The position numbers and the translations under genes were made by a program. A DNA stretch of 18,386 bases, taken from NCBI GenBank assembly GCA_965365655.1, contig CBDUCN010000069.1, positions 1 to 18,386 on the forward strand. The letters run 5' to 3'. The stretch is from JBFHNV01 sp965365655 (GTDB lineage Bacteria; Pseudomonadota; Gammaproteobacteria; HK1). This document shows positions 7,912 to 15,572 of the stretch, piece after piece; the first letter of the stretch is position 1, and every line of letters starts with the position of its first letter. Below the pieces are notes generated by a model that worked only from the letters and a program-made list of their open reading frames with translations, was not told the DNA's origin and did no database searches.

Positions 7912-9714
7912 ATGCCCGCAGCCAACACGCCGAACGGCGGCCAGGTGATCGTCGACTACCTGGTGCAGGAGAAGGTGCCCTACGTGTTCGGCCTGTGCGG
8001 GCACGGCAACATCGGGTTCATCGACGCCCTGCACGAGCGATCGTCGGAGATCAGCACCATCTCCGTGCACCACGAGTCGGTCGCGGGCTTCATGGCCGAC
8101 GTGTACTACCGGGTGTCCGGCCGCCCCACCGCGACCTTCACGTCCTGCGGGCCGGGCTCCGCGAACCTGCCGATCTGCCTCGCGAACTCGTTCTTCGACT
8201 CGGTGCCCTTCCTCGCGGTGACCGGCAACGTGCCCACCAGCCAGTTCAACCGCGGCGCGTTCCAGGAGACCTACCGCCACTACCAGGCCGACTTCCCGTC
8301 CACCGTGCGCGCGTACTGCAAGCGGGTGTTCCAGCCGACGCGCGGCGACATGGTGCCGGTCGCGGTGCGCCAGGCGTGGAAGACCATGGTCACCGGACGT
8401 CCCGGGCCGGTGGTGCTGGACGTGCCCTTCGACATCTTCAAGGAGGACACCGGCGAGGCGGCGCCGGACGCGGCGGCCTGGAACGGCGGCATCAGCTCGC
8501 GCTGCGGCGCGGACCCCGACGGCGTGGACAAGGCGCTGGACATGCTGCTCGCCGCCGAGCGCCCGGTGATCGTGGTCGGCCAGGGCGTGAAGTACGGCGG
8601 CGCGAGCGAGAGCTTGCGCACGCTGGCGGAGCGGCTGCGCATCCCGGTCGCGCTGTCGGCCAGCGGCACCGGCGCGCTGCCGGCGGACCACCCGCTGTCG
8701 CTGGGCCTCGTGTCACGCAGCGGCACGTACCAGGCGAACCACGCCGCGCGCCAGGCCGACGTGCTGCTCGCGCTGGGGGTGCGCTTCGACGACCGCACGT
8801 CGTCGAGCTGGCTGCCGGGGTACTCGTTCACGATCCCGCCGACGCGGCTCATCCACGTCGACATCGACCCCGACGAGATCGCGCGCAACTACCCGGTGAC
8901 GCTGGGCCTGATGGCGGACGCGGGCACCTTCATCGGCCAGCTCCACGCGGCGCTGGACGCGCGCGGCGTGCCGCGCACGCCGCCCGACGGCACGACGCCG
9001 TGGCTGGACGCGATCGCCGGCTACCGCCGCGAGTGGGAGCAGTTCGTCGCGCCCGGCTTCGTCGACGAGGCCACCCCGATCCACCCGCAGCGCGCCGCGC
9101 ACGAGATCGACCGCGCGCTGCCGGAGGACGCGATCCTGGTCAGCGACATCGGCGTGCACCACAACTGGCTGCTGCTGTACTGCAAGCCGTCGCGGCCGGA
9201 CTCGCTGATCGGGTCGATGGGCTACGGGCCGATGGGCTTCGGCGTCGCCGGCGTGCTGGGCGCGGCGCTCGCGGCGCCGGAGCGGCCGTGCGTGTCCGTG
9301 TGCGGCGACGGCGCGTTCTTCATGCACGCGAGCGCGCTCGGCACCGCCGTCGAGTACGACCTGCCGGTGGTCTGGGTGGTGTGGAACAACTACGCGTACG
9401 CGTCCATCCGCGGCCTGCAGCGCGGCTACCTGGACGGTCGCGAGCTCGCGACCGACTTCCACCACCCGCACACCGGCGCGCCCTACAGCCCGGACTTCGC
9501 CGCGATGGCGCGCTCGGCGGGCGTGGACGGCGTGCGCGTGGACCGCCCGGCGGACCTCTCGGAGGCCGTGCGCGCGGCGGTCGCGGCGAGGAAGCCGTGC
9601 GTGATCGACGCCCACGTCGGCGCCGACGCGAACCCGTCCGGCGCCGGCGTGTGGGAGCTGCCCGGCCTGGGCCGCAGCCGGCCGGGGATCGGGACGCGGT
9701 TCGTGCCGGGCTGA
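7912..9714 (+). CDS. Thiamine diphosphate-dependent enzyme, acetolactate synthase-like
   Basis: This 600-residue protein has the three-domain layout of acetolactate synthase, benzoylformate decarboxylase and related ThDP enzymes. The N-terminal pyrimidine-binding domain (about 8-178) holds the activating Glu55 in HHES. A central domain (about 200-345) has the DVLLALGVRFDDR segment. The C-terminal cofactor domain (about 385-575) has GDG (465-467) and the paired Asn492-Asn493 that bind Mg and diphosphate. The ATG at 7912 follows AAGGAG (7900-7905) by six bases. No small regulatory subunit gene is adjacent, as would be expected of a biosynthetic acetolactate synthase, so a catabolic carboligase or decarboxylase on a 2-oxo acid is more likely. 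It converges on the oxidoreductase gene with a 14-base gap and has its own promoter region. Confidence 0.9.
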   Translation: MPAANTPNGGQVIVDYLVQEKVPYVFGLCGHGNIGFIDALHERSSEISTISVHHESVAGFMADVYYRVSGRPTATFTSCGPGSANLPICLANSFFDSVPFLAVTGNVPTSQFNRGAFQETYRHYQADFPSTVRAYCKRVFQPTRGDMVPVAVRQAWKTMVTGRPGPVVLDVPFDIFKEDTGEAAPDAAAWNGGISSRCGADPDGVDKALDMLLAAERPVIVVGQGVKYGGASESLRTLAERLRIPVALSASGTGALPADHPLSLGLVSRSGTYQANHAARQADVLLALGVRFDDRTSSSWLPGYSFTIPPTRLIHVDIDPDEIARNYPVTLGLMADAGTFIGQLHAALDARGVPRTPPDGTTPWLDAIAGYRREWEQFVAPGFVDEATPIHPQRAAHEIDRALPEDAILVSDIGVHHNWLLLYCKPSRPDSLIGSMGYGPMGFGVAGVLGAALAAPERPCVSVCGDGAFFMHASALGTAVEYDLPVVWVVWNNYAYASIRGLQRGYLDGRELATDFHHPHTGAPYSPDFAAMARSAGVDGVRVDRPADLSEAVRAAVAARKPCVIDAHVGADANPSGAGVWELPGLGRSRPGIGTRFVPG

Positions 9715-9728
9715 AGGCCGGCGCTCGT

Positions 9729-10745
9729 TCAACCGCCGCCGGTGAGCGCGCGCCAGTCGTCGTCGCCGGCGTCCTTCGGCACCGGCATGTACAGCGACGC
9801 GCGGTGTGCGAGCCCGCCGGCGTAGCGCTCCTCGATCGCGGCGCGAAGCTTCGGGAACGGCGCGCTGACGGCCACCTCGGCGAGCAGCGCGTCGGGCACC
9901 AGCTCCGGCATGCGCTCGTGCTCGCCGCTGCGCATCGCCTGGCTCAGCCGCTTGCCCACGTCCTCGAAGCCGTGGTGCGCGAGGAAGCCGCGGTAGCCGG
10001 GCGTCGACGCGTAGAAGGCCACCTGGCTGCGCACCGCGCGCTCCATGCGCGCGCGCTCGGCCTCGCTGTCGCCGAACACGACGAACACCGGGGCGTGCAC
10101 CACCAGCTCGCCGGCATCGCGCCCGCGAAGGCGCGCCCCCTCCGCCAGCGCCGGGTGGATCACGTCGCGCAGGTAGCCCGGCGAGTGCATCGGGTGCAGG
10201 TGGAAGCCGTCGGCGACCTCGCCCGCGGCCCGGCACATGCGCTCGTTGACGCCGGCCAGGAACACCGGCACGTGCGGGTGGTCGCAGGGGCCGGCGTTGA
10301 AGAAGTCGTTCATCAGCGTGAAGCGGTAGAAGCGGCCCTCGTACGCCGGCCGCGCGCCGGTCTGGAAGGTGTTCCACACCGCCCGCATGCAGTCGATGAA
10401 CTCGGTGACGCGCGCCGCCGGGTGGTCGAAGACCATCGAGAAGCGGCGTTCCACGTGCGGGCGCACCTGCGTGCCGACCCCGAGGATCATCCGCCCGCCG
10501 CTCGCGCGCTGCAGGTCCCAGGCCGCGACCGCGGTCGCGTACGGGCTGCGCGCGAAGGCCACCGCGATGTTCGTGCCCACGCTCAGACGGCGGGTCGCGA
10601 GCGCGGCGGGCAGCAGCGGCAGGAACGGGTCGCCCTTGGTCTCGAAGGTCCACAGCCCGTCGAAGCCCATGCGCTCGTAGCGCGCGGCCTCGTCGGCGAC
10701 CTCCGCGAGCGGCACGTCGCGAAGCGGTGCGTCCATCTTCATCAC
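9729..10745 (-). CDS. LLM class flavin/F420-dependent oxidoreductase (TIGR03617-like)
   Basis: This 338-residue protein is a bacterial luciferase-like TIM barrel oxidoreductase using F420 or FMN. The segments GFDGLWTFET (27-36), NIAVAFARSPY (59-69), GRMILGVGTQVRPHVERRFSM (84-104) and LMNDFFNAGP resemble the F420 subgroup modelled as TIGR03617. The GTG at 10745 has GGAG seven bases upstream; an ATG immediately follows at 10742 and another lies at 10736, so the exact start is uncertain by up to three residues. Such enzymes perform hydride transfers or monooxygenations in degradation pathways. It lies downstream of the phosphate block on the same strand, with a 175-base gap, so it is probably separately transcribed. 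Its function fits the catabolic genes to the left better than phosphate uptake. Confidence 0.88.
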   Translation of the reverse strand: MMKMDAPLRDVPLAEVADEAARYERMGFDGLWTFETKGDPFLPLLPAALATRRLSVGTNIAVAFARSPYATAVAAWDLQRASGGRMILGVGTQVRPHVERRFSMVFDHPAARVTEFIDCMRAVWNTFQTGARPAYEGRFYRFTLMNDFFNAGPCDHPHVPVFLAGVNERMCRAAGEVADGFHLHPMHSPGYLRDVIHPALAEGARLRGRDAGELVVHAPVFVVFGDSEAERARMERAVRSQVAFYASTPGYRGFLAHHGFEDVGKRLSQAMRSGEHERMPELVPDALLAEVAVSAPFPKLRAAIEERYAGGLAHRASLYMPVPKDAGDDDWRALTGGG

Positions 10746-10920
10746 GGTCGGGCTCCGGCGGCTCGTTCCAGGGCGCGAGTGTGCACCATCGGGCGCCGCG
10801 GCGGCACGCCGCTGCGCGTCGGACGGCGCGCCCGCGGGCCCGACCCGACCGTCACCGCCCGCGGCGACTCCGCGCCCCGTCGCGAGGGCCGCGTCGGGCG
10901 AACGCCGGTCTTGCGAGCCC

Positions 10921-11175
10921 TCAGCCCTTCTTGCCGTTCAGCGCCTTCAGCGCCGCGATCCCCTTGCTCCGCTGCGCGTGGACGACCTTGAGCTTGCCTT
11001 CGAGCGCCGCGCGCTGCTCGTCGTCCTTCTCCTCGGCCGCCTCCTCCTTGAGCTTGCGCTCCTTCTTCTTGAGCTTGTCGAGGACCTTGCGCATCTCGGC
11101 CTTCTCGGCCTGGCGCTTGCGCTCCTCCGCGCTCAGGAACTCCTCCACCTTGCGCAGCAGACGCTTGAGTTTCAC
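10921..11175 (-). CDS. Small Lys/Glu-rich coiled-coil protein, coupled to Na/Pi cotransporter
   Basis: This 84-residue protein has no recognised family. Residues about 5-65 are a highly charged, almost uninterrupted run of Lys, Arg and Glu with spaced Leu/Ala, as in a long helix or coiled coil; the end is basic (ALNGKKG). It has no signal peptide or membrane segment, so it should be cytoplasmic. The GTG start overlaps the TGA of the Na/Pi cotransporter gene as GTGA. The upstream AGAGG is ten bases away, so translation is probably coupled to the transporter. The context suggests an accessory or regulatory partner of the transporter's PhoU-like domain, but this is only inference. The gene is likely real given the coupled start and its normal amino acid composition for a helical protein. 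Confidence 0.7.
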   Translation of the reverse strand: MKLKRLLRKVEEFLSAEERKRQAEKAEMRKVLDKLKKKERKLKEEAAEEKDDEQRAALEGKLKVVHAQRSKGIAALKALNGKKG

Positions 11176-12989
11176 GGATGTGTTTCCTCTTTCACCGTGG
11201 CCCCGAGCTCCCGGAGCTCGTCCGCGTTCAGTGTGACGTCGCTCATCGCCGGCCGCGAGCTCCGGTCCCCGACCGAGGTCAGCACCTGCAGCACCTCCAG
11301 CAGGTCCATGCCCACCTCGGTCGCGTAATGGGCGTCGTTCAGGATCGAGGTGACCGCGCTGGCCGGAATCCGCCGGTTGCGGATCAGGTCCGTGACGTCG
11401 CGGGTCATCCTGTCATCGAGCTGCAACAGCGCCAGCTTGTCGTCGTCGAATGACAATGCCGTGACAACGTCGCCGGGCTCCCCCTCTACCGCCGCCACCT
11501 TGCGCAGGACCTCGCCGAGACGGATGCGGATCTGGTCGTACTGCCGGCGCACGTCCGGATTCGACGAGTGCATGTTACGCGACAGGTTCTTGTTCAGGTG
11601 CTTGATGCCCTTCACCGCCTCGACGATCTGGCGGCACGCGGAGCGCAGCGCGAACAGGCTCTCGGTCCACGCCCCCTGCTCGCCGGCCTGTGCGCGTCCG
11701 ATGAACTCCACGATCGCGCCGGCCAGCGGCTTGACCGTGCGCTCGTAGCGCTCGTCGATGTCGATCACCGGCGGGCGGCTGCGGCGCGCGACGATCTCCT
11801 CGAGCGGCACGTCGGAGCGCAGCTCCCGCCGGTGGACGCCGATGCCGTGGGCGAGGATCTCGAACGCGTTGGAGAGCAGGTGCAGCGACTCGCGGCGCAC
11901 CGCCTCCAGCGTGACGTCCGGGATCTCGCCGGCGGCACGCGACAGGTACAGGGGCTGCGCCTCGGTGACGGCCGGCGCGACCACCACGCGCTCGAGCAGC
12001 CGCACGAGGCCGGCGGTGAACGGCAGCATCACGAGCAGGCCGACGAGGTTGAACAGCGAGTGGAAGACCGCGAGCTGGAGGCTGAAATCCTCGGCGTCGA
12101 TGCCCAGCGCGGCGCTCAGCACGCTCACGGCCGCGACGAACTGGCCGATGAACGCGATCGCGATGAGTCCGGTGATCACGTTGAACACGAGGTGCGCCAC
12201 CGCGAGCCTCTTGCCGTCTATGTTCGCGCTCAGGGAGCCCAGGATCGCGGTGACGGTGGTGCCCACGTTGGAGCCGATCGCGAGCGCCAGCGCGTTCTCG
12301 TAGCCGATCTGGCCGCTCGCCAGCGCCGTCAGCGTCAGCACCAGCGTCGCGTGGCTGGACTGCATGATCACGGTCGCCGCGATCCCCACCGCGACGTAGG
12401 TGACCAGGCCGCGAAAGCCGGGCACCTCGTACGCGGACAGGTCCACCTGGTCCTTGAAGGCCTCGAAGCCCTCCTTCATGAAATGGATGCCGAGGAACAG
12501 GAACCCGAGGCCGGCCAGCACGTAGCCGATGCCGCGCAGCGTGCGCGAGCGCTGCAGCACGAGCACGACGCCGAACACCAGCAGCGGCATCGCGTATGCG
12601 GAGATCGACACCTTGAGCCCGAAGCCCGCGACCAGCCACGCGCCGGTCGTGGTGCCCAGGTTGGCGCCGAAGATGATGCCGATGCCCGCGGCGAGGCCGA
12701 TCATGCCCGCGCTGAGGAACGAGATCGCGACGACCGAGACCAGCGAGCTCGACTGCATGATGGTCGTGGTGACCACCCCGAAGCACAGGCTCTTCCAGAA
12801 ACGGTCCGTGGTGCGCTTGAGCAGGCCCTCGAGCACGCCGCCGGTGAGCGCCTTGAACCCCTCCTCCATCGCCAGCATGCCGAACAGGAAGATGGAGACG
12901 CCGGCGGAGATCTCCTTGAAGCTCGGGCTCACCCACAGCCCGTAGCTGAGCAGCACGAGGATCAGGGGCAGCAGGATGCGGCGCAGCAT
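11172..12989 (-). CDS. Na/Pi cotransporter family protein with PhoU-like C-terminal domain
   Basis: This 605-residue inner membrane protein resembles bacterial NptA/YjbB-type sodium-phosphate cotransporters. Two inverted-repeat halves of the Na_Pi_cotrans domain each carry the signature QSS motif (QSSS 79-82 and QSSH 210-213) and a GANLGTTTG/GSNVGTTVT segment (108-116 and 239-247). About eight to ten hydrophobic helices lie within residues 1-340. The cytoplasmic part (about 345-590) is helical and PhoU-like. The ATG at 12989 has no strong ribosome binding site. The gene follows the PiT permease on the same strand after a 173-base gap filled largely by tandem repeats, and precedes a small coiled-coil gene with overlapping start. 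Direction could be uptake or export of phosphate; family members differ on this. Confidence 0.93.
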   Translation of the reverse strand: MLRRILLPLILVLLSYGLWVSPSFKEISAGVSIFLFGMLAMEEGFKALTGGVLEGLLKRTTDRFWKSLCFGVVTTTIMQSSSLVSVVAISFLSAGMIGLAAGIGIIFGANLGTTTGAWLVAGFGLKVSISAYAMPLLVFGVVLVLQRSRTLRGIGYVLAGLGFLFLGIHFMKEGFEAFKDQVDLSAYEVPGFRGLVTYVAVGIAATVIMQSSHATLVLTLTALASGQIGYENALALAIGSNVGTTVTAILGSLSANIDGKRLAVAHLVFNVITGLIAIAFIGQFVAAVSVLSAALGIDAEDFSLQLAVFHSLFNLVGLLVMLPFTAGLVRLLERVVVAPAVTEAQPLYLSRAAGEIPDVTLEAVRRESLHLLSNAFEILAHGIGVHRRELRSDVPLEEIVARRSRPPVIDIDERYERTVKPLAGAIVEFIGRAQAGEQGAWTESLFALRSACRQIVEAVKGIKHLNKNLSRNMHSSNPDVRRQYDQIRIRLGEVLRKVAAVEGEPGDVVTALSFDDDKLALLQLDDRMTRDVTDLIRNRRIPASAVTSILNDAHYATEVGMDLLEVLQVLTSVGDRSSRPAMSDVTLNADELRELGATVKEETHP

Positions 12990-13017
12990 CGGTGCTCAGC
13001 CGGCGCAGGCCCGGGAA

Positions 13018-13146
13018 CGGCGCCGGATGGCTCCGGCCGGAGAACGGCGCCGGACGGCGTCATCCGGAAGACGGCGCCGGTCGGCGTCACCCGCAAATCG
13101 GCGCCGGTCGGCGCCACCCGAAGATCGCCGCCGGACGGCGTCAGGG
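13018..13146. repeat. Five-copy 27-bp tandem repeat with palindromic core
   Basis: Units begin at 13018, 13045, 13072, 13099 and 13126, giving an exact 27-base period. Each opens with CGGCGCCGG (the last with CGCCGCCGG). The remaining 18 bases are mostly of the type WCGGCGTCAYCCGGAAGA, with substitutions. The core contains the perfect palindrome CGGCGCCG, so each copy can pair with itself or with its neighbours. The last unit is partial. The array fills most of the gap between the PiT and Na/Pi transporter genes. No comparable array was noticed elsewhere in the window. Confidence 0.9.
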
Positions 13147-13162
13147 CCCGACGCGGGCACGT

Positions 13163-14731
13163 TCACGGCAGCAGCATGCCCCGGATCGTGAAGTACAGCA
13201 CGGCCGCGAGCAGGGCCGACGCCGGAACGGTCACGAGCCACGCGGCCACTATCCGGAGCAGCGCCGAGCGCTTCACCAGGTCCTGCTTGTAGATGCGGCC
13301 GAGGCCCTTGCGCTCGCGCTTCGTCAGCTCCGCCGCCGCGCCGTGCGCCTTGAGCTGGCGCAGCATCGCGCCCTTGTCCTCGAAGCTCGCGAGCTCGAAG
13401 CGGCGCAGGAATGCGTCCACGGTCGCCTGGTCCTCACCCTCGTGGTGCGCCCGGATCTCGTCCACCTTCGCGGCGTAGGACGTCTTCAGATGCTCGCGCA
13501 GGAAGCCGACGCCGAACACCGCGCCGACGGCGATGTGGGTCGAGCTGACGGGCAGGCCGAGCTGGCTCGCGACGATCACGGTGAGCGCCGCCGCCATCGC
13601 GATGCTGAACGCGCGCATCTGGTCGAGATCGGTGATCTCCGATCCCACCGTGCGGATGAGCTTCGGGCCGTAGAGGGCAAGCCCGATCGCGATGCCGATC
13701 GCGCCGACCATCATCACCCACAGCGGAATCGCCGCCTTGCTCGCGATGCCGCCGCTCAGGATGCTGTCGTGGATCGCGGCCAGCGGGCCGACCGCATTGG
13801 CGACGTCGTTCGCGCCGTGCGCGAAGCTGAGCAGCGCGGCGGCGAAGATCAGCGGCAGGGTGAACAGCGTGTTGATCGCCTGCTTGCTGTTCTCGAGCCG
13901 CGCGACGGCATTGCGGATCACGGGCTTCACGAGCAGGTACGTCACCGCGGCGCAGGCCAGTCCCACGAGCACCGCGGTGCCGAAGTCCAGCTTCACGATC
14001 TTCTTCACGCCCTTCAGCGCCAGGTACGTCGCGAACGCCCACGCCATCACGGCGAGCAGCAGCGGCAAGACGCGCCCGGCCGCCTGCGTCATCTCGCGCT
14101 GGTAGGTGATGGTGCGCTTGATCACGTACAGGAAGAACGCGGCGATGACGCCGCCGAGCACCGGCGAGATCACCCAGCTCGCGGCGATCGCGCTCATCGT
14201 CGTCCAGTTCGCGATGTCCCAGCCCCCGGCGGCGATGCCGGCGCCCAGCACGCCGCCGACGATGGAGTGGGTCGTGGACACCGGCGCGCCGGAAGCGGTG
14301 GCCAGGTTGAGCCACACGCCCGCGGCGAGCAGGGCGCCCATCATCAGCCAGATGAACTCGTCGGGGTTCGCGATCAGCGCCGGGTCGATGATCCCCTTCT
14401 TGATGGTGCCGACGACGTCGCCGCCCGCGATCAGCGCGCCGCCCGCCTCGAAGATGGCCGCGATCACGATCGCGCCGGTCAGCGTCAGCGCGCGCGAGCC
14501 GACCGCCGGTCCGACGTTGTTCGCGACGTCGTTGGCGCCGATGTTCATCGCCATGTAGGCGCCGATGACCGCCGCCGCGACGAGCATGTAGCCGCCGGGC
14601 ATGCTCGCGTGATTCACCCCCGCGTAGACGATGACGCACGCGATGAACAGCACCGCGACCCCCAGGCGCGCCATCTCGGGACGCCCGAAGCGCGTCGCGT
14701 GCTCGATGTGCTGGAGGCTCTTCAGTTCCAT
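13163..14731 (-). CDS. PiT family inorganic phosphate transporter
   Basis: This 522-residue permease is of the PiT (PHO4) family, which takes up metal-phosphate with protons or sodium. The duplicated family signatures are present in both halves: GANDVANNVGP (65-75) and HGANDVANAVGP (305-316), each followed by its partner loop, APVSTTHS (149-156) and LPVSSTH (393-399). Around ten to twelve membrane helices can be drawn. A charged cytoplasmic insert at about 415-490 lies before the last helix, as in PitA. The ATG at 14731 follows AGGAG by seven bases; the longer frame to 14821 is Arg-rich and lacks such a site. It is the first gene of the minus-strand phosphate block. A PitA/PitB-like function is expected. 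No Pho box was recognised upstream. Confidence 0.95.
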   Translation of the reverse strand: MELKSLQHIEHATRFGRPEMARLGVAVLFIACVIVYAGVNHASMPGGYMLVAAAVIGAYMAMNIGANDVANNVGPAVGSRALTLTGAIVIAAIFEAGGALIAGGDVVGTIKKGIIDPALIANPDEFIWLMMGALLAAGVWLNLATASGAPVSTTHSIVGGVLGAGIAAGGWDIANWTTMSAIAASWVISPVLGGVIAAFFLYVIKRTITYQREMTQAAGRVLPLLLAVMAWAFATYLALKGVKKIVKLDFGTAVLVGLACAAVTYLLVKPVIRNAVARLENSKQAINTLFTLPLIFAAALLSFAHGANDVANAVGPLAAIHDSILSGGIASKAAIPLWVMMVGAIGIAIGLALYGPKLIRTVGSEITDLDQMRAFSIAMAAALTVIVASQLGLPVSSTHIAVGAVFGVGFLREHLKTSYAAKVDEIRAHHEGEDQATVDAFLRRFELASFEDKGAMLRQLKAHGAAAELTKRERKGLGRIYKQDLVKRSALLRIVAAWLVTVPASALLAAVLYFTIRGMLLP

Positions 14732-14754
14732 CGGGGGGCTCCTGGTGCGCTCGG

Positions 14755-14800
14755 CGGACAACCGCAGCCTTCGGCTGCGGACCCGTTTTCTTAATGTCCG
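14755..14800 (+). terminator. Nested hairpin with plus-strand T-tract upstream of PiT gene
   Basis: An eight-base-pair stem, CCGCAGCC (14762-14769) with GGCTGCGG (14773-14780), closes a TTC loop. On the plus strand ACCCGTTTTCTT follows, as in an intrinsic terminator. Outer arms CGGACA (14755-14760) and TGTCCG (14795-14800) can also pair. No plus-strand gene ends here, so it may block antisense transcription or act as a structured 5' leader of the PiT mRNA. Confidence 0.4.
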
Positions 14801-14942
14801 GCCCCGGGCCACGCGACGCACTGATCTGGCTCAACCAGGGGGCCGACAGGCCGCCGAAACGGCTCCGCAGGCCCGTCCGCGCACGCCGCGGAGCGCCCCG
14901 CGGAGCGCGTCGCGGCCCCGGAGGCTGCTCATCAGACGGCGG

Positions 14943-14973
14943 TTGCACGGACGCCGCGCAACGATGGGATAGT
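14943..14973 (+). promoter_or_regulatory. Candidate promoter for the plus-strand dioxygenase-like gene
   Basis: TTGCAC at 14943-14948 and GATAGT at 14968-14973 resemble weak -35 and -10 boxes, 19 bases apart (longer than the usual 17). This would give a leader of about 40 bases before the ATG at 15019. The rest of the gap between 14801 and 14942 shows nothing recognisable. Confidence 0.25.
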
Positions 14974-14986
14974 GTTTCCCGACACT
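14971..14986. promoter_or_regulatory. Inverted repeat AGTGT-N6-ACACT, possible operator
   Basis: Perfect five-base arms separated by TTCCCG overlap the putative -10 box and lie 32 bases before the ATG of the plus-strand dioxygenase-like gene. Size and position fit a dimeric repressor site. No regulator gene is in the window, so the binding protein is unknown. Confidence 0.35.
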
Positions 14987-15018
14987 GTTCCCCCGACATG
15001 GCGACCCGAGGCTCCACG

Positions 15019-15567
15019 ATGCGCATCCGCCCCGTCACCGCGCTGATCGCCCTCTCACCGCTCGCGCCGGCGTTGCCCGCGCTCGCGTGCATCGAGCGCA
15101 CGCCGACGCCTCACGCGTGGCTGGGCCCGCACGACTTCTCGAGCGCGCCCGCCGAACGCGAGCTATGGAAGAAAGGCGACCCGGGCGAGCCGCTGGTGCT
15201 GACGCTGCGCGTGCTGGACACCTGCGGCGAGCCCGTGCCCGGAGCGCGCGTGCACATCCTTCACGCCGACCAGGACGGCGAGCACCGCCCGGGCCGCTAC
15301 CGCGCGCTGCTCGACGCCGACGCCCGCGGCACCGTGGACCTGATCACCGTCTATCCCGGCTACGCGGGCGACCTCGCGCGCCACGTGCACTTCATCGTGT
15401 CGCACCCGGGCTACCGGGAGCTGATCACGCGGCTGTACTTCAAGAACGACCCCGCCGCGCAGGGCGGCGACGCCGACGCGCTCGCGATGGTCGTGGAGGA
15501 GGTGCGCCGCGGCGGCGAGACGCGCTGGGTCGGCGGCTACGAGTTCGTGCTCGAGAAGGCGCCGTAG
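15019..15567 (+). CDS. Exported intradiol ring-cleavage dioxygenase-like protein
   Basis: This 182-residue protein has a signal peptide (hydrophobic 7-23, ALA before Cys24) and a beta-sandwich domain of the intradiol dioxygenase type. True enzymes bind Fe(III) with two Tyr and two His. Here Tyr94 (GRYRALLD), Tyr115 (YPGY), His122 and His124 (RHVHF) can supply all four, although the loop between the second Tyr and the first His is short. The closest layout is that of small secreted intradiol-like proteins, not protocatechuate or catechol dioxygenases. The Cys24 site is not a canonical lipobox, so a lipoprotein is uncertain. The ATG at 15019 follows GAGG by seven bases; the earlier ATG at 14998 lacks a site. 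It is convergent with a paralogue 30 bases away. Activity on a catechol is plausible but unproven. Confidence 0.82.
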   Translation: MRIRPVTALIALSPLAPALPALACIERTPTPHAWLGPHDFSSAPAERELWKKGDPGEPLVLTLRVLDTCGEPVPGARVHILHADQDGEHRPGRYRALLDADARGTVDLITVYPGYAGDLARHVHFIVSHPGYRELITRLYFKNDPAAQGGDADALAMVVEEVRRGGETRWVGGYEFVLEKAP

Positions 15568-15572
15568 CCGCG

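Noticed and set aside
4854..10991. A plus-strand open frame of 2045 codons
   Set aside because: It runs antisense to several well-supported genes and out of frame through the ThDP gene. Its translation is Arg/Ala/Gly/His-rich with no domain. In such GC-rich DNA stop-free frames are expected by chance.
13018..13146. CRISPR array
   Set aside because: The units are contiguous 27-base tandem repeats with no unique spacers, and no cas genes are present.
14732..14800. Pho box upstream of the PiT gene
   Set aside because: No pair of CTGTCAT-like direct repeats could be found in this gap, so phosphate control by PhoB is not supported by sequence.
15082..15093. Lipoprotein signal in the plus-strand dioxygenase-like protein
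   Set aside because: A Cys follows the hydrophobic core, but the residues before it (Ala-Leu-Ala) do not fit the usual Leu-Ala/Ser-Gly/Ala order, so a plain signal peptide is equally likely.
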